Shown here piece after piece: positions 42,797 through 51,151 of a stretch of DNA of 64,000 nucleotides. The DNA lies in assembly GCA_964397295.1 (NCBI GenBank), contig CAYNJG010000008.1:6191-70190 (forward strand), written 5' to 3'. Below the pieces are notes generated by a model. The model was not told where the DNA came from, ran no database searches, and worked only from the letters and a program-made list of their open reading frames with translations. The stretch's first letter is position 1. Each line of letters starts with the position of its first letter. Source of the stretch: CAYNJG01 sp964397295. GTDB lineage: Bacteria; Planctomycetota; Planctomycetia; Pirellulales; Pirellulaceae. The position numbers were made by a program, and so were the translations under genes.

Positions 42797-44635
42797 TTAG
42801 AGTGCAGCGAGTCCTAGCTCGGCCAGTTTTTCTTGAGTTGGTACACCTTCTTCGTCCCAACCGCGAGACTCGTAGTAGATCGGTAGCATTTGGTCGAGCT
42901 TCACCGTGACTCCGGCTGAAGGGCCCGACTTGTGTGCTTCTTTCAGCAATCGTTTTGGCAAGTTGTCGTCGGCCTTTGTTAGTCCAGCTTTGAGGTTGAA
43001 CAAGCGTTCGAGGTTCCAGGTTCGCTCGCCAACTTTCACGAAGTCTTCGAGAGTGTATTCGTTACCGGTGGCTGCAGAAGAGCAGGGGATCAACGACTCG
43101 AGCGGTCCGCCAGCTGATCCAACGAACAGGCAGATTCCTGTGTTGTCGTGAACGGTTGAACGATGTTGCTCGTGCACCACCCATTCACTTTTGCCTTCGG
43201 GCACGTGTGGATCATTTCCGTTGGATGTTTCGAAGCCAGGAGTCCAAGCTCGAAGGTGACAGGCGCCACGATTGCATGTCGCGTAAGCGATTCCCATGCC
43301 TTGGAAGCCTCGCGGATCATAGGCCGGAAACTCTTGACCTTTCACACCCATGAAAACATGCGGATTCTTGAGCTTCTCACCCATCCGCTTCGAGCCTTCT
43401 GCTAATTCGTCACCAAAACCTTCGCGGTAGGCTGTGGCTTCCGTCATGCGTACAAGTGCTTCTTCCGAACCAAACTTCAGCGGCATTTCCACATCGTTGT
43501 CGGTGATCACGCCGTCTTCATACAGTTCCATCGCGGCGGCCAACGTTGCACCCATGGAAATCGGATCCATGCCCAAGTCATTGCACAACCAATTGGCTTT
43601 CAGCACTGCATCCAAATCGCCAACCCCTGTGTCGGCACCTAGCGCCCAGGCCGATTCGTATTCCGGCCCTTCGTTGGCTTCTTTCCAGTTTCGCGGGTGC
43701 GTATTGACCAAGAACTTGTCAGCGATTTCGCCATCGAGTCGCGTTACACGACCGCACGCGATCGTGCAGGCAAAGCAGGCTTTGTTAGCCACCAAGCGAG
43801 TGTCTTTGATCGTATTGCCGTTGAGATTTTCGTACTCATCGAACTGACCAGCCTGGAAGTTGTTTGTCGGTAGTCCGCCAAACGCCTGTGTCATGTCGAT
43901 CGTTGCGGCCGTGCCTAGTTCTGTGAATGACTTGCGGCCTGGATTGTCTTGCATGGTTTCACGCATGTCCCAGACGGCTTTCATGAAGGCCGCCGGGTCC
44001 GCAACTTCGACGCCGCCCGTTCCTCGTACAGCGATCGCCTTTAGATTCTTCGATCCCATAACTGTACCGACGCCACTTCGACCAGCGGCGCGGTGTTTGT
44101 CATTCATGATGCAAGCGAAACGTACGAGGTTCTCGCCAGCAGGACCGATACTAGCGATTCGTAGCGCGGGAATTCCTAGCTCGGATCGCAAACCATCTTC
44201 TGTGTGGTTTACTCCTTTGCCCCAGTACTCAGACGCGTCACGGATTTCCACTTGGTCGTCGTTGATGAAGAGATAAACCGGTTTGGGCGATTTACCTTCC
44301 ACGATCAACATGTCGTAGCCCGCGAACTTCAACTCGGGCCCCCAGTGGCCACCTGAGTTCGAAGTCGTAATCGCGTTGGTGAGCGCGCCCTTCGTCACGA
44401 CCATGTATCGAGCACCGCACGGTACGGGCGTGCCAGTGAGCGGCCCGGTTGCGAAGATGATCTTGTTTTCGGGCGAGAGCGGATCGGCCTTCGGATCCAT
44501 TTCCTCGTACAAATAGCGCGCACCCAATCCGCGACCGCCAACGTATTCCTTCGCCCAGTCTTCGTTGAGTGGCTCTACCGTGGAAGTGCCTTCCGTGAGA
44601 TTCACGCGAAGGATTTGGCCTTTCCATCCGGACAT
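42797..44635 (-). CDS. Aldehyde ferredoxin oxidoreductase (tungsten/molybdopterin enzyme)
   Basis: A 612-residue AOR that oxidises aldehydes to carboxylates using a bis-pterin tungsten (or molybdenum) centre and one [4Fe-4S] cluster. Family blocks: GRGLGARYLYEEMD, PLTGTPVPCGARYMVVTKG, TTSNSGGHWGPELKFAGYD, SRGR-type pterin region in RSGVGTVMGSKNLKAIAV, the cluster ligands CFACTIACG (C-x2-C-x3-C) and the distal Cys in DNTGICLFVG. All four cluster ligands are present. The operon order on the minus strand is ferredoxin (75 bases upstream), AOR, FAD subunit, MoaD-like carrier. The organism would use it for aldehyde detoxification or for acid reduction; substrate unknown. Confidence 0.95.
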   Translation of the reverse strand: MSGWKGQILRVNLTEGTSTVEPLNEDWAKEYVGGRGLGARYLYEEMDPKADPLSPENKIIFATGPLTGTPVPCGARYMVVTKGALTNAITTSNSGGHWGPELKFAGYDMLIVEGKSPKPVYLFINDDQVEIRDASEYWGKGVNHTEDGLRSELGIPALRIASIGPAGENLVRFACIMNDKHRAAGRSGVGTVMGSKNLKAIAVRGTGGVEVADPAAFMKAVWDMRETMQDNPGRKSFTELGTAATIDMTQAFGGLPTNNFQAGQFDEYENLNGNTIKDTRLVANKACFACTIACGRVTRLDGEIADKFLVNTHPRNWKEANEGPEYESAWALGADTGVGDLDAVLKANWLCNDLGMDPISMGATLAAAMELYEDGVITDNDVEMPLKFGSEEALVRMTEATAYREGFGDELAEGSKRMGEKLKNPHVFMGVKGQEFPAYDPRGFQGMGIAYATCNRGACHLRAWTPGFETSNGNDPHVPEGKSEWVVHEQHRSTVHDNTGICLFVGSAGGPLESLIPCSSAATGNEYTLEDFVKVGERTWNLERLFNLKAGLTKADDNLPKRLLKEAHKSGPSAGVTVKLDQMLPIYYESRGWDEEGVPTQEKLAELGLAAL

Positions 44636-44710
44636 GTTCAGTTCCTGTTCTCTTGAGCTGCGGTGGCGCCGCGTCGATTGGTTGAGCGTTGGACTCAGTG
44701 GTTGTTTTAC

Positions 44711-45190
44711 TTACTCTTTTGCCGCCGCGAAGTTACCGGAGACTTTCTGTCCCCATTCGTCGAACCACGGCGTAACTTCCGACGCGTCTACGTAGTCGAT
44801 TGCGTCGGTTGGGCAGCTCGTGACACACGCGGGATCTCCACCGCAAAGATTGCACTTGGCGGCCTTGTCGGTTTCGGGCAATGTAAAAACGGTTCCGAAT
44901 GGGCACGCAATCGTGCAGAGATGGCAACCGATGCAGAGCGGTTCCATGATTACCTTCGCACCCGTTTCTAAATCGATCGCGATCGCGTTGGTGGGACATG
45001 TGTTCATGCACCATGCTTCGTCACACTGAACACAGGCAAACGGAGCGTAGCTTGCTTGCTCGTCGAAAACGTTGACTCGAATCAGAGACTGCGAAGGTTG
45101 GAACGTGCCGGTTTGCACCCACGAGCAAGCCAACTCGCACTGCATGCAGCCCGTGCATTTGTCGGGCAAAATCTGCAACGTCATGGCCAT
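44711..45190 (-). CDS. Four-cluster ferredoxin-like electron-transfer subunit of AOR
   Basis: A 159-residue protein with 16 cysteines in four groups of four: CTGCMQCELAC, CVQCDEAWCMNTC, CIGCHLCTIAC and CNLCGGDPACVTSC. This is the DMSO reductase subunit B/AorA type of polyferredoxin, with four predicted [4Fe-4S] clusters. I start at the ATG at 45190, which has CGGAGA eleven bases upstream. In the AorABC enzymes of Aromatoleum the AorA subunit has the same layout and forms a nanowire between AOR and the FAD subunit. Its tail (WFDEWGQKVSGNFAAAKE) is short. Confidence 0.93.
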   Translation of the reverse strand: MAMTLQILPDKCTGCMQCELACSWVQTGTFQPSQSLIRVNVFDEQASYAPFACVQCDEAWCMNTCPTNAIAIDLETGAKVIMEPLCIGCHLCTIACPFGTVFTLPETDKAAKCNLCGGDPACVTSCPTDAIDYVDASEVTPWFDEWGQKVSGNFAAAKE

Positions 45191-45357
45191 AGTTCGTTTC
45201 TCCGTGCCGCTTTGATTCGTTTCGATTCGGTCGTATCTTCCACGGATTTTACCAGCCCGCATATAGCATCGCTAGCGCAGCACCGTTCAAAGTTTGCCCA
45301 ACAGTAACTCTGGTAGGAATCGTCAACTCAGTTAATGGCGGTACCGATGGAAAGATC

Positions 45358-45386
45358 GGCCCGCAGAAGTAACACATCGGCGGGCC
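45358..45386. promoter_or_regulatory. GC-rich hairpin in the divergent AOR/secreted-protein gap
   Basis: Perfect 7-base arms GGCCCGC (45358-45364) / GCGGGCC (45380-45386) around a 15-base loop, 52 bases before the plus-strand gene and about 170 bases upstream of the ferredoxin gene. It could act on either gene or terminate an upstream transcript. I see no tungsten- or molybdenum-cofactor riboswitch pattern. Confidence 0.35.
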
Positions 45387-45438
45387 AAACTTTCCGCCTA
45401 AGCCCATCCTGCCGAATTCGAACATAAGGAAGCTTGCC

Positions 45439-46461
45439 ATGTCGGTTTCATGCCGGTCGCTCTGGCTATCGCTTTGCGTGTGCGTAGCTTTTTCTTTCAC
45501 CTATTCCTCCGTTGCCAAAGCAGCGTCACCCGTCGTTCCTGGTACTGGGAACAAGGTTGACCATGTCGGCGATGACTTTGAAGAGCCGAATTGGCAGTTC
45601 GTCCCGAATCTTCCTAAGAGCAGCGACGAGCAAGACGATCAACGCCGCGAGCCTGCCGGTTGGTCAACCAATGGTCGATGGTACGAGGGAATCAAACGTG
45701 GTTGTCCGGATGTGGTGCAGAGAGTGGCCACACCGAAGGGTGGACTGGAAGGAAGCACGTCATCGCTTTTGCTTCGCACAACGCATTCCGGTGTACCCGG
45801 GCGATTGAGCTATCAGATGCAACAAGATGATTTCATCTGCAATCTGTGGCAGCGAGTCGGTTACAAGATTCCTGTACAGCACACGCCGAACTGCACCGTT
45901 CGTCTGTTCATGCCACCAATTAAAACTTGGGAGAACCGTACCGGGCCTTCGTTCGGCTATCGACTATCTCTCGAGACGCATGCGTTTGTTGTTCCCGAGC
46001 ACAAGAAGAAAAAGAAAACGTTCTTTGGCGGAGCACCCAAAAAAGAATGGACGACCGAACCCTACTGGCCCGGTATGTTTGTTGAGCTCCGATCTGAAAC
46101 GGATCGCAACCAGGAATACGATACAGCTTATTGGCGGATTCGTGGCAACAATCGAGGCCATGAAGTTCGTGGTCCACAGATCGACATTACTGGCTGGTGG
46201 ACGCTCGGGATGTCCGTGACTCCCGATGGCATGGTGCACTACTACATTAGCAAAGGCACCGATGACCTGACCGAAGAGGACTACGTGACTTCGCAGTTCC
46301 CGTATGGGTACCGTGCGGAAGTCTTCAAGACGTTTTTCTTCAACGTGTGTAACCGAGATGATGGCCGCACGCAATCAACGGGTTGGGTGATCGACGATCC
46401 GGAGTTCTTTGTGGCTACGCCGCCGCGTCTTGCAACTCGAGCACGACGTACGGTTCGGTAG
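45439..46461 (+). CDS. Secreted protein of unknown family
   Basis: A 340-residue exported protein with a signal peptide (LWLSLCVCVAFSFTYSSVAKA). The mature part is rich in aromatic residues, Arg and beta-strand-like patterns (GDDFEEPNWQFVPNLPK; SSLLLRTTHSGVPGRLSYQM; FFFNVCNRDDGRTQSTGWVI). The composition and the single-domain length suggest a jelly-roll or lectin-like fold, as in carbohydrate-binding or polysaccharide-active proteins, but I do not recognise a family and cannot name catalytic residues. A basic KKKKKTF stretch near residue 195 is notable. Conserved secreted proteins of this type occur in planctomycetes to my recollection, unverified. It is divergent from the ferredoxin gene, 248 bases away. 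Confidence 0.8.
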   Translation: MSVSCRSLWLSLCVCVAFSFTYSSVAKAASPVVPGTGNKVDHVGDDFEEPNWQFVPNLPKSSDEQDDQRREPAGWSTNGRWYEGIKRGCPDVVQRVATPKGGLEGSTSSLLLRTTHSGVPGRLSYQMQQDDFICNLWQRVGYKIPVQHTPNCTVRLFMPPIKTWENRTGPSFGYRLSLETHAFVVPEHKKKKKTFFGGAPKKEWTTEPYWPGMFVELRSETDRNQEYDTAYWRIRGNNRGHEVRGPQIDITGWWTLGMSVTPDGMVHYYISKGTDDLTEEDYVTSQFPYGYRAEVFKTFFFNVCNRDDGRTQSTGWVIDDPEFFVATPPRLATRARRTVR

Positions 46462-46488
46462 TAAGAAAAGAAGGCACCGAATGGAAAA

Positions 46489-46524
46489 GACTCACTGGTT
46501 TAGCCGCAGTTGGACCAGTGAGTC
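46489..46524. terminator. Strong hairpin between convergent genes, overlapping the rlmN 3' end
   Basis: Perfect 10-base arms GACTCACTGG/CCAGTGAGTC around a 16-base loop. The right arm lies within the last rlmN codons on the minus strand, and the exit on that strand is T-rich (CTTTTCC). It probably terminates rlmN and also the secreted-protein gene. Confidence 0.6.
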
Positions 46525-47562
46525 GTGTTCTTGCCCAAACTTTCGACGAAGTTGCCCGCAAGCGGCGTTAATCTTGTCGCCTTTTCTTTGACGCACCATG
46601 ACGTTGATGCCGGCGTCCTCCAAGATGCCGCGGAACTGTTTCAGGGCCGTGCTTGAGGGCGTTCGATACGGCAGTCCGTCCACTGGGTTGTAAGGAATCA
46701 CGTTTAGAAGTGCGGGCCTGCCTTTCAATCTGCGAGAGAGTTCCTTCGCGTGATTGGCACCGTCATTTACGCCCGCGAGCAAAACGTATTCGAACGTTAA
46801 GCGTCGACCCGAGGACTCGAAGTAGCGATCGGCGGCTACGAGAATCTTGTGGATGCCAATTGTTTTGTTCACCGGCACCAGTTCGTTGCGCAGTTCGTCA
46901 TTAGGCGCGTGCAGGGAAACGGCCAAGTGGAATTTCGATTCGCGGTCGGTCAGTTTATCAATCGCGCTTGGAATTCCAACGGTCGATATTGTGATGCGAC
47001 GCGGACTGATTCCAAGTCCCTGTGGATCACTTGCAAACTCAAGTGCGGGCAGCAAGCGATCGACATTCGCAAGTGGTTCACCCATTCCCATGACAACTAT
47101 GTGGCTGAGTCGTTCTTCCTTCGGCAATCGTTGTTGAAGCCGCAAGAGTTGTTCAATGATCTCGCCCGAAGTTAGATTTCGTTCGACACCACCAATGCCA
47201 CTCGCGCAGAAAACGCAGCCCATTGCACATCCGACTTGCGTGCTGATGCAGACGGTTCGCCTGTCAGCTTCCCGTAACAAAACACATTCGATGCGGTGTT
47301 TGTCGGACCACTCGAGTAACAGCTTTTCCGTGCCGTCCTCCGCCGTGTGCGACTTTGCAATCGATCCGCTCCAAAGCGAAAAGCCTTCCGCGAGCTTTTC
47401 TCGAAGTTGCTTAGGGAGATTCGACATCTCTTCGAATGTTGAAACTCGATTCGTCGCCAGCCAATCGCGAATTTGCGAGAGACGAAACTTTGGCTGCCCG
47501 TTTTGTGCGAGCCAGCTTCGAAGTTCTTCGTCGGTTTGATCTAAGAGGTGCGTCAAGGTCAC
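46492..47562 (-). CDS. rlmN: 23S rRNA (adenine(2503)-C(2))-methyltransferase
   Basis: A 356-residue radical SAM methyltransferase that modifies A2503 of 23S rRNA and A37 of some tRNAs. The [4Fe-4S] Cys motif is GCAMGCVFCASG (C-x3-C-x2-C). Other landmarks: VCISTQVGC, IVVMGMGEPLANVD, LAVSLHAPNDELRNELVPVN, and the C-terminal catalytic Cys in NAACGQL. The N-terminal block (LDQTDEELRSWLAQNGQPKF) begins close to the GTG at 47562; an ATG 51 bases upstream (47613) gives 17 more residues of non-family look, so I prefer the GTG although neither has a good ribosome binding site. It is divergent from the M20 peptidase gene. Confidence 0.93.
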   Translation of the reverse strand: MTLTHLLDQTDEELRSWLAQNGQPKFRLSQIRDWLATNRVSTFEEMSNLPKQLREKLAEGFSLWSGSIAKSHTAEDGTEKLLLEWSDKHRIECVLLREADRRTVCISTQVGCAMGCVFCASGIGGVERNLTSGEIIEQLLRLQQRLPKEERLSHIVVMGMGEPLANVDRLLPALEFASDPQGLGISPRRITISTVGIPSAIDKLTDRESKFHLAVSLHAPNDELRNELVPVNKTIGIHKILVAADRYFESSGRRLTFEYVLLAGVNDGANHAKELSRRLKGRPALLNVIPYNPVDGLPYRTPSSTALKQFRGILEDAGINVMVRQRKGDKINAACGQLRRKFGQEHDSLVQLRLNQ

Positions 47563-47662
47563 GATACACTGGCTAGAGTTTCGAATGCGCGTTTTGAAAA
47601 ACGTGCATGTCATCTTATGTTCTACAGCCATCCTACGCTGCACACCCCCGGGACGTTTAGCC

Positions 47663-48865
47663 ATGATCACGTTAAAAACGAAGACCGCGAAATTTGGGAA
47701 GCCCCAGGAACAAGCGGCAATTCGTCGAGTTATGGCTGCGATGGCAATACCTGGAAAGAGCGGTGGAGAACTGCCAGTAGCCGAGTTCATTCGCAAACAA
47801 TTGTTAGAAGCGGGGGCTAAGCCAAGTCAAATTACGACTGATTCCGCACACCGCAAGACGCCGATTCCATCGGAGACTGGCAATTTGATTTTCACTCTTC
47901 CCGGCACTGTTCGGTCACCACGGCGAATGCTGATGGCACATATGGACACGGTGCCGATCTGCGTGGGATGCAAACCAAAGCGAAAAGGGAATATTGTCAA
48001 ATCGGCGGACCCAGCAACCGGATTGGGTGCCGATGACCGAGCGGGCGTTGCGACGGTGCTAACAGCGGCAACAGAAATTCTGAAGCAAGGGCTACCGCAT
48101 CCGCCGCTAACATTCCTTTGGACGATCCAGGAAGAAATTGGTCTTCACGGTGCGCGGCTGCTGAGCCTTGGAAAACTGAAAAAGCCCAAGTACGCATTCA
48201 ATTGGGACGGTGGCGACCCGACGAAGATGACGATTGGTGCGACTGGTGGGTATCGGATGGAGATTCGCGTTCACGGAATAGCCTCTCACGCAGGAAACGC
48301 GCCCGCCGCCGGTGTTAGCGCAATTGCGATTGCATCTGTCGCGATTGCTGATTTGCACGACAACGGTTGGCACGGTGACGTTCGCAAAGGCAAGCATTGT
48401 GGTACATCGAACGTAGGCTTTATCCATGGCGGCGAGGCAACCAACGTCGTAACGGATCACGTTGTACTTCGCGCGGAGGCGCGAAGTCATGATCCATCGT
48501 TCCGCAAGAAGATCGTGGCAGCGATCGAAAAAGCATTTAAGGATGCTGCAAAGAGAATTGTCAGTACGGAAGGCAAACGCGGCACAGTGAAGTTCGACGG
48601 GCGACTGGACTATGAATCGTTTTCCATTCCTGCAAACAGCGAAGTGGTCTTGGCGTCCAAAGAAGTGATCGAAGCAATGGGGCTTGAAACTCAGCTTGCG
48701 ATCGCGAATGGTGGCCTCGATGCGAATTGGCTTAATGCCCGAGGGCTGCCGACGGTATCGATGGGGTGCGGGCAAAGAAACCAACACATGGTTACGGAAG
48801 CCTTGCACATTGACGAGTATTTGACCGCGTGCCGAATCGCACTCACGCTTGCTACCGGAGCATAG
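47663..48865 (+). CDS. M20-family metallopeptidase (peptidase T-like)
   Basis: A 400-residue zinc peptidase. Metal-ligand and active-site blocks are visible: LMAHMDTVPIC (His, Asp), GLGADDRAGVATVL (bridging Asp), FLWTIQEEIGLHGARLL (Glu-Glu) and ANGGLDANWLNARGLPTVSMG, with the final His in QRNQHMVTEAL. The dimerisation domain between residues 190 and 300 fits M20. The likely activity is tripeptide or di-peptide aminopeptidase, or a deacylase; which one cannot be settled. The ATG at 47663 has no strong ribosome binding site, but the upstream frame is unrelated. A BFD-like gene follows two bases on. Confidence 0.9.
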   Translation: MITLKTKTAKFGKPQEQAAIRRVMAAMAIPGKSGGELPVAEFIRKQLLEAGAKPSQITTDSAHRKTPIPSETGNLIFTLPGTVRSPRRMLMAHMDTVPICVGCKPKRKGNIVKSADPATGLGADDRAGVATVLTAATEILKQGLPHPPLTFLWTIQEEIGLHGARLLSLGKLKKPKYAFNWDGGDPTKMTIGATGGYRMEIRVHGIASHAGNAPAAGVSAIAIASVAIADLHDNGWHGDVRKGKHCGTSNVGFIHGGEATNVVTDHVVLRAEARSHDPSFRKKIVAAIEKAFKDAAKRIVSTEGKRGTVKFDGRLDYESFSIPANSEVVLASKEVIEAMGLETQLAIANGGLDANWLNARGLPTVSMGCGQRNQHMVTEALHIDEYLTACRIALTLATGA

Positions 48866-48867
48866 GC

Positions 48868-49137
48868 ATGGAACTTGATGAAAACGTGTGCCTGTGCTTC
48901 CACGTGACGCGTCGGAAACTAGAAAGCTATCTGCGAGTGGAAAAACCGAGTCGGCCTTCTCAGCTAAGCCAGTGTGGCGGTGCGGGAACGGGCTGCGGCT
49001 GGTGTGTTCCGATCCTGGAGACCATGTTTCTAAACCGGGTATCTGACTCGAACGGCGAAGACAAGTCCGAGCTGCCGACAGCCGAAGAGTATGCCGAACA
49101 GCGGCAGCGATACATCGAAAACGGAAAGACACACTGA
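48868..49137 (+). CDS. BFD-like [2Fe-2S]-binding protein
   Basis: An 89-residue protein similar to bacterioferritin-associated ferredoxin: CLCFHVTRRKLESYL and then CGGAGTGCGWCVPIL, which gives C-x-C ... C-x2-C-type ligands for a [2Fe-2S] cluster. BFD-like proteins move electrons to release stored iron or act in NirB-type reductases. Here it follows the peptidase by two bases and may be co-translated; I cannot see a partner bacterioferritin. The acidic/basic tail (ADSNGEDKSELPTAEEYAEQ-like) is disordered. Confidence 0.82.
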   Translation: MELDENVCLCFHVTRRKLESYLRVEKPSRPSQLSQCGGAGTGCGWCVPILETMFLNRVSDSNGEDKSELPTAEEYAEQRQRYIENGKTH

Positions 49138-49268
49138 GGCGGATTTCTGAATCGGATCGGGTGAGAATTGTCCTGCAGCCATTCACTGCGGCCAGCTAGT
49201 TCAGCTGGAGAAGATTCGCTATAGTGCGAAGTTCAACGAAGGTTCATTGAACGAGGTGCAACGGTCGA

Positions 49269-49556
49269 ATGGCACGTAAAACCAGAAGCCGCAAAGAGTT
49301 AAGAGCAGAAGCGGAAGCCGCTGAGGCTCTTGAACAAGCAAAGAAGAAAGCGAAGAAGAAGCGGAAGTCTCGAAAGAAGGCTGATGCTATCGTCCGTTTG
49401 AAGCTTTTTTGGGGCGTGTTCAACCAATCGATGAAGCGTGTAGCTCTTTACGATTTCAGCCAGCAAAAAGAGGCCGAAAAGAAGGCCGAAGATCTGTCGA
49501 AGAACGGCAAATCACCGCACTTTGTCCAAAAGGTCAAAGAGGCTATCGAAGAATAG
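49269..49556 (+). CDS. Small Lys/Glu-rich protein of unknown function
   Basis: A 95-residue protein. Residues 1-40 are highly charged (EALEQAKKKAKKKRKSRKK) and probably helical or nucleic acid-binding. Residues 42-95 look folded (LKLFWGVFNQSMKRVALYDF; KNGKSPHFVQKVKEAIEE). No known family. It is separate from its neighbours by 131 bases upstream and ends in a convergent gap facing spoVG. Codon use and a complete small frame support it as real, though not strongly. Confidence 0.62.
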   Translation: MARKTRSRKELRAEAEAAEALEQAKKKAKKKRKSRKKADAIVRLKLFWGVFNQSMKRVALYDFSQQKEAEKKAEDLSKNGKSPHFVQKVKEAIEE

Positions 49557-49606
49557 TCTTGGGTTTCCAAGCGTGACCGTAAAAATCCAGCCGTCAATCT
49601 TTCATT

Positions 49607-49630
49607 CTCTAACGAGATGATTCGTTAGAG
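49607..49630 (-). terminator. Hairpin at the spoVG 3' end
   Basis: Perfect 9-base arms CTCTAACGA/TCGTTAGAG around GATGAT. The right arm contains the spoVG stop codon on the minus strand. No T run, so a transcription terminator is only probable; it may also serve the convergent small gene. Confidence 0.4.
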
Positions 49631-50224
49631 GATTCCAGCGCCGAAGGTGTCATTGCCCTTGGTATCATCGGCCTTCTCTTTTGTCGGCCGTTGATGAGGA
49701 CCGCGAGGGTTCGGTTGTGCTGGCTCGATAGTGTTCACGGACGCGGAACGAGCAGGTTTCTCAGCGACAACTTTCTTCGCTGGCTTTTCGTCTCCAGATT
49801 CTGGCGCATCTTCGAACTCATAGTAGTCGTCATAGCGCGATACGTAGCCTGGCTGCGTGGATCGGTCTCGCTCGGAACGATATTCGGCAATCACGTGATT
49901 TTGGATCATCTCGCGACATTCTGAGTTGATCGGGTGCGCGATATCAGCGTAAAGCTTCGAGCGTCCATCGTGGTCGCGGGAGTCGTCCTTGAGTTTGCCG
50001 CCGCAATGATTGCAGTACGCGGACCTCAGATGGTTCTTGCAGCCACATTTCGAGCAGTGCGAAGTTAGCTTTCTACTCGGCATAGCCACGAATGGACCAT
50101 TGGCGCCCTCGATGATTTTGAGGTCGCGGACCACGAAGCAATCGTCGAACGTGATCGAGCAAAATCCTTGCAACCGATCATCCGAGTCTTCCATCAGCTT
50201 GACGCGAACTTCTGTAATATCCAC
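49625..50224 (-). CDS. spoVG: SpoVG-family regulator with an inserted zinc ribbon
   Basis: A 199-residue protein. The start is the GTG at 50224, set by AAGGAG nine bases upstream and by the family N-terminus (MDITEVRVKLMED). SpoVG blocks are present: FCSITFDDCFVVRDLKIIEG and NGPFVAMPSRK, then ADIAHPINSECREMIQNHVI. Between these, at residues 57-74, is C-SK-C ... C-NH-C, an extra Cys-x2-Cys pair of pairs that looks like a zinc ribbon inserted in the loop of canonical SpoVG (about 85-100 residues). The C-terminal 80 residues are charged and disordered. Bacillus SpoVG binds RNA or DNA. The gene is 11 bases after ispE, matching the ispE-spoVG neighbourhood of Firmicutes. Confidence 0.85.
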   Translation of the reverse strand: MDITEVRVKLMEDSDDRLQGFCSITFDDCFVVRDLKIIEGANGPFVAMPSRKLTSHCSKCGCKNHLRSAYCNHCGGKLKDDSRDHDGRSKLYADIAHPINSECREMIQNHVIAEYRSERDRSTQPGYVSRYDDYYEFEDAPESGDEKPAKKVVAEKPARSASVNTIEPAQPNPRGPHQRPTKEKADDTKGNDTFGAGIL

Positions 50225-50235
50225 GTTGCTTCTCC

Positions 50236-51151
50236 TTAAAGGCTTGGTGCCAGATTCATCGAGCTCACAAAAAAGACCCGACCGAGCTTGGTGGCTCGTA
50301 GCCTGGCGGCCAAATGCCGAGCATGTCGTTGGTTTCGACACAAGGCAAAATAACTTGTACCACTACCGCTCATTTGATGTCCTAACACCGAGCAGCCATC
50401 CATGACCTCTTCTATTTCATTCACCCACGACGTGATGGCCGTGGCTGCGGTCTGCAATCGATTGAACAACAGCTTGCCAATCGATCGTAGATTCATTGTT
50501 TCAATTGCCGCTAACAGTGGTTGACTGTCCGTTGGCATTTCTGGCACGACGGCATGTCGAAAAACTTCTGGCGTCGACAGGCCAACTTCTGGTTTGACTA
50601 CAACAAAGTGCATCCTGCCATTCGTCTTGATCGCGTTTATCTTTTCACCTCGACCGGTGCAACGAGCCAAACTACCGGAGGCGAAAAACGGCACGTCACT
50701 TCCAAGTTCAGCACCGAGTTCCATCAGTTTTTCTCGGCTCCAGCCAAGGTTCCAAACGTTGTTTCCTGCGATCAGCGCGGCCATCGCGTCACTCGAACCG
50801 CCACCCATTCCTGCTTGTGAGGGAATGCGCTTTGCCATTCGGACGTCTGCACCTAGATCGGTTCCGGACCTGGTTTGCAACATCGTTAAGGCCTTGTGGG
50901 CAATGTTGTCTTGTGGGGCGGGCAAGCTGCCACCTGTTTCCTCGCTGTAACCGGGTGCCCAACGGCAGGCCAGGTTTATTTGTCCATCGACGCGTGGTTG
51001 TTACGGAAAGGCTATCGTAGAGATCGACGGGAACCATGAGCGTATCCAACTCATGGAAACCATCCTCGCGGCGGCATAGCAGCTCAAGAAAGAGGTTGAG
51101 CTTCGCCGGCGTGGATACACAGACTCGTGTTTCCTTACGAATCACGTACAT
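50236..51151 (-). CDS. ispE: 4-diphosphocytidyl-2-C-methyl-D-erythritol kinase, interrupted by a frameshift
   Basis: IspE phosphorylates CDP-ME in the MEP pathway. The N-terminal part starts at 51151 (STPAKLNLFLELL, REDGFHELDTLMVPVDLYDS) and runs in one frame to about 51003. The rest is in a different frame, beginning VDGQINLACRWAPGYSEETG near 50996 and continuing through the GHMP motif PSQAGMGGGSSDAMAAL to the stop at 50236. One extra base near 50998-51006 (or two missing) would restore a single frame of about 304 codons. Since ispE is normally essential, a sequencing or assembly error is at least as likely as a real mutation. spoVG follows after 11 bases. Confidence 0.8.

Noticed and set aside
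45191..45438. Molybdenum/tungsten cofactor riboswitch upstream of the AOR operon
   Set aside because: The hairpin at 45358-45386 alone does not reproduce the multi-stem cofactor aptamer, and it lies far from the ferredoxin start.
48107..49186. Long minus-strand open frame (359 codons) opposite the M20 peptidase and BFD-like genes
   Set aside because: Its translation is rich in Arg/Cys/His with no family motif, while the plus-strand frame has complete catalytic blocks. It is a mirror of the coding strand's composition.
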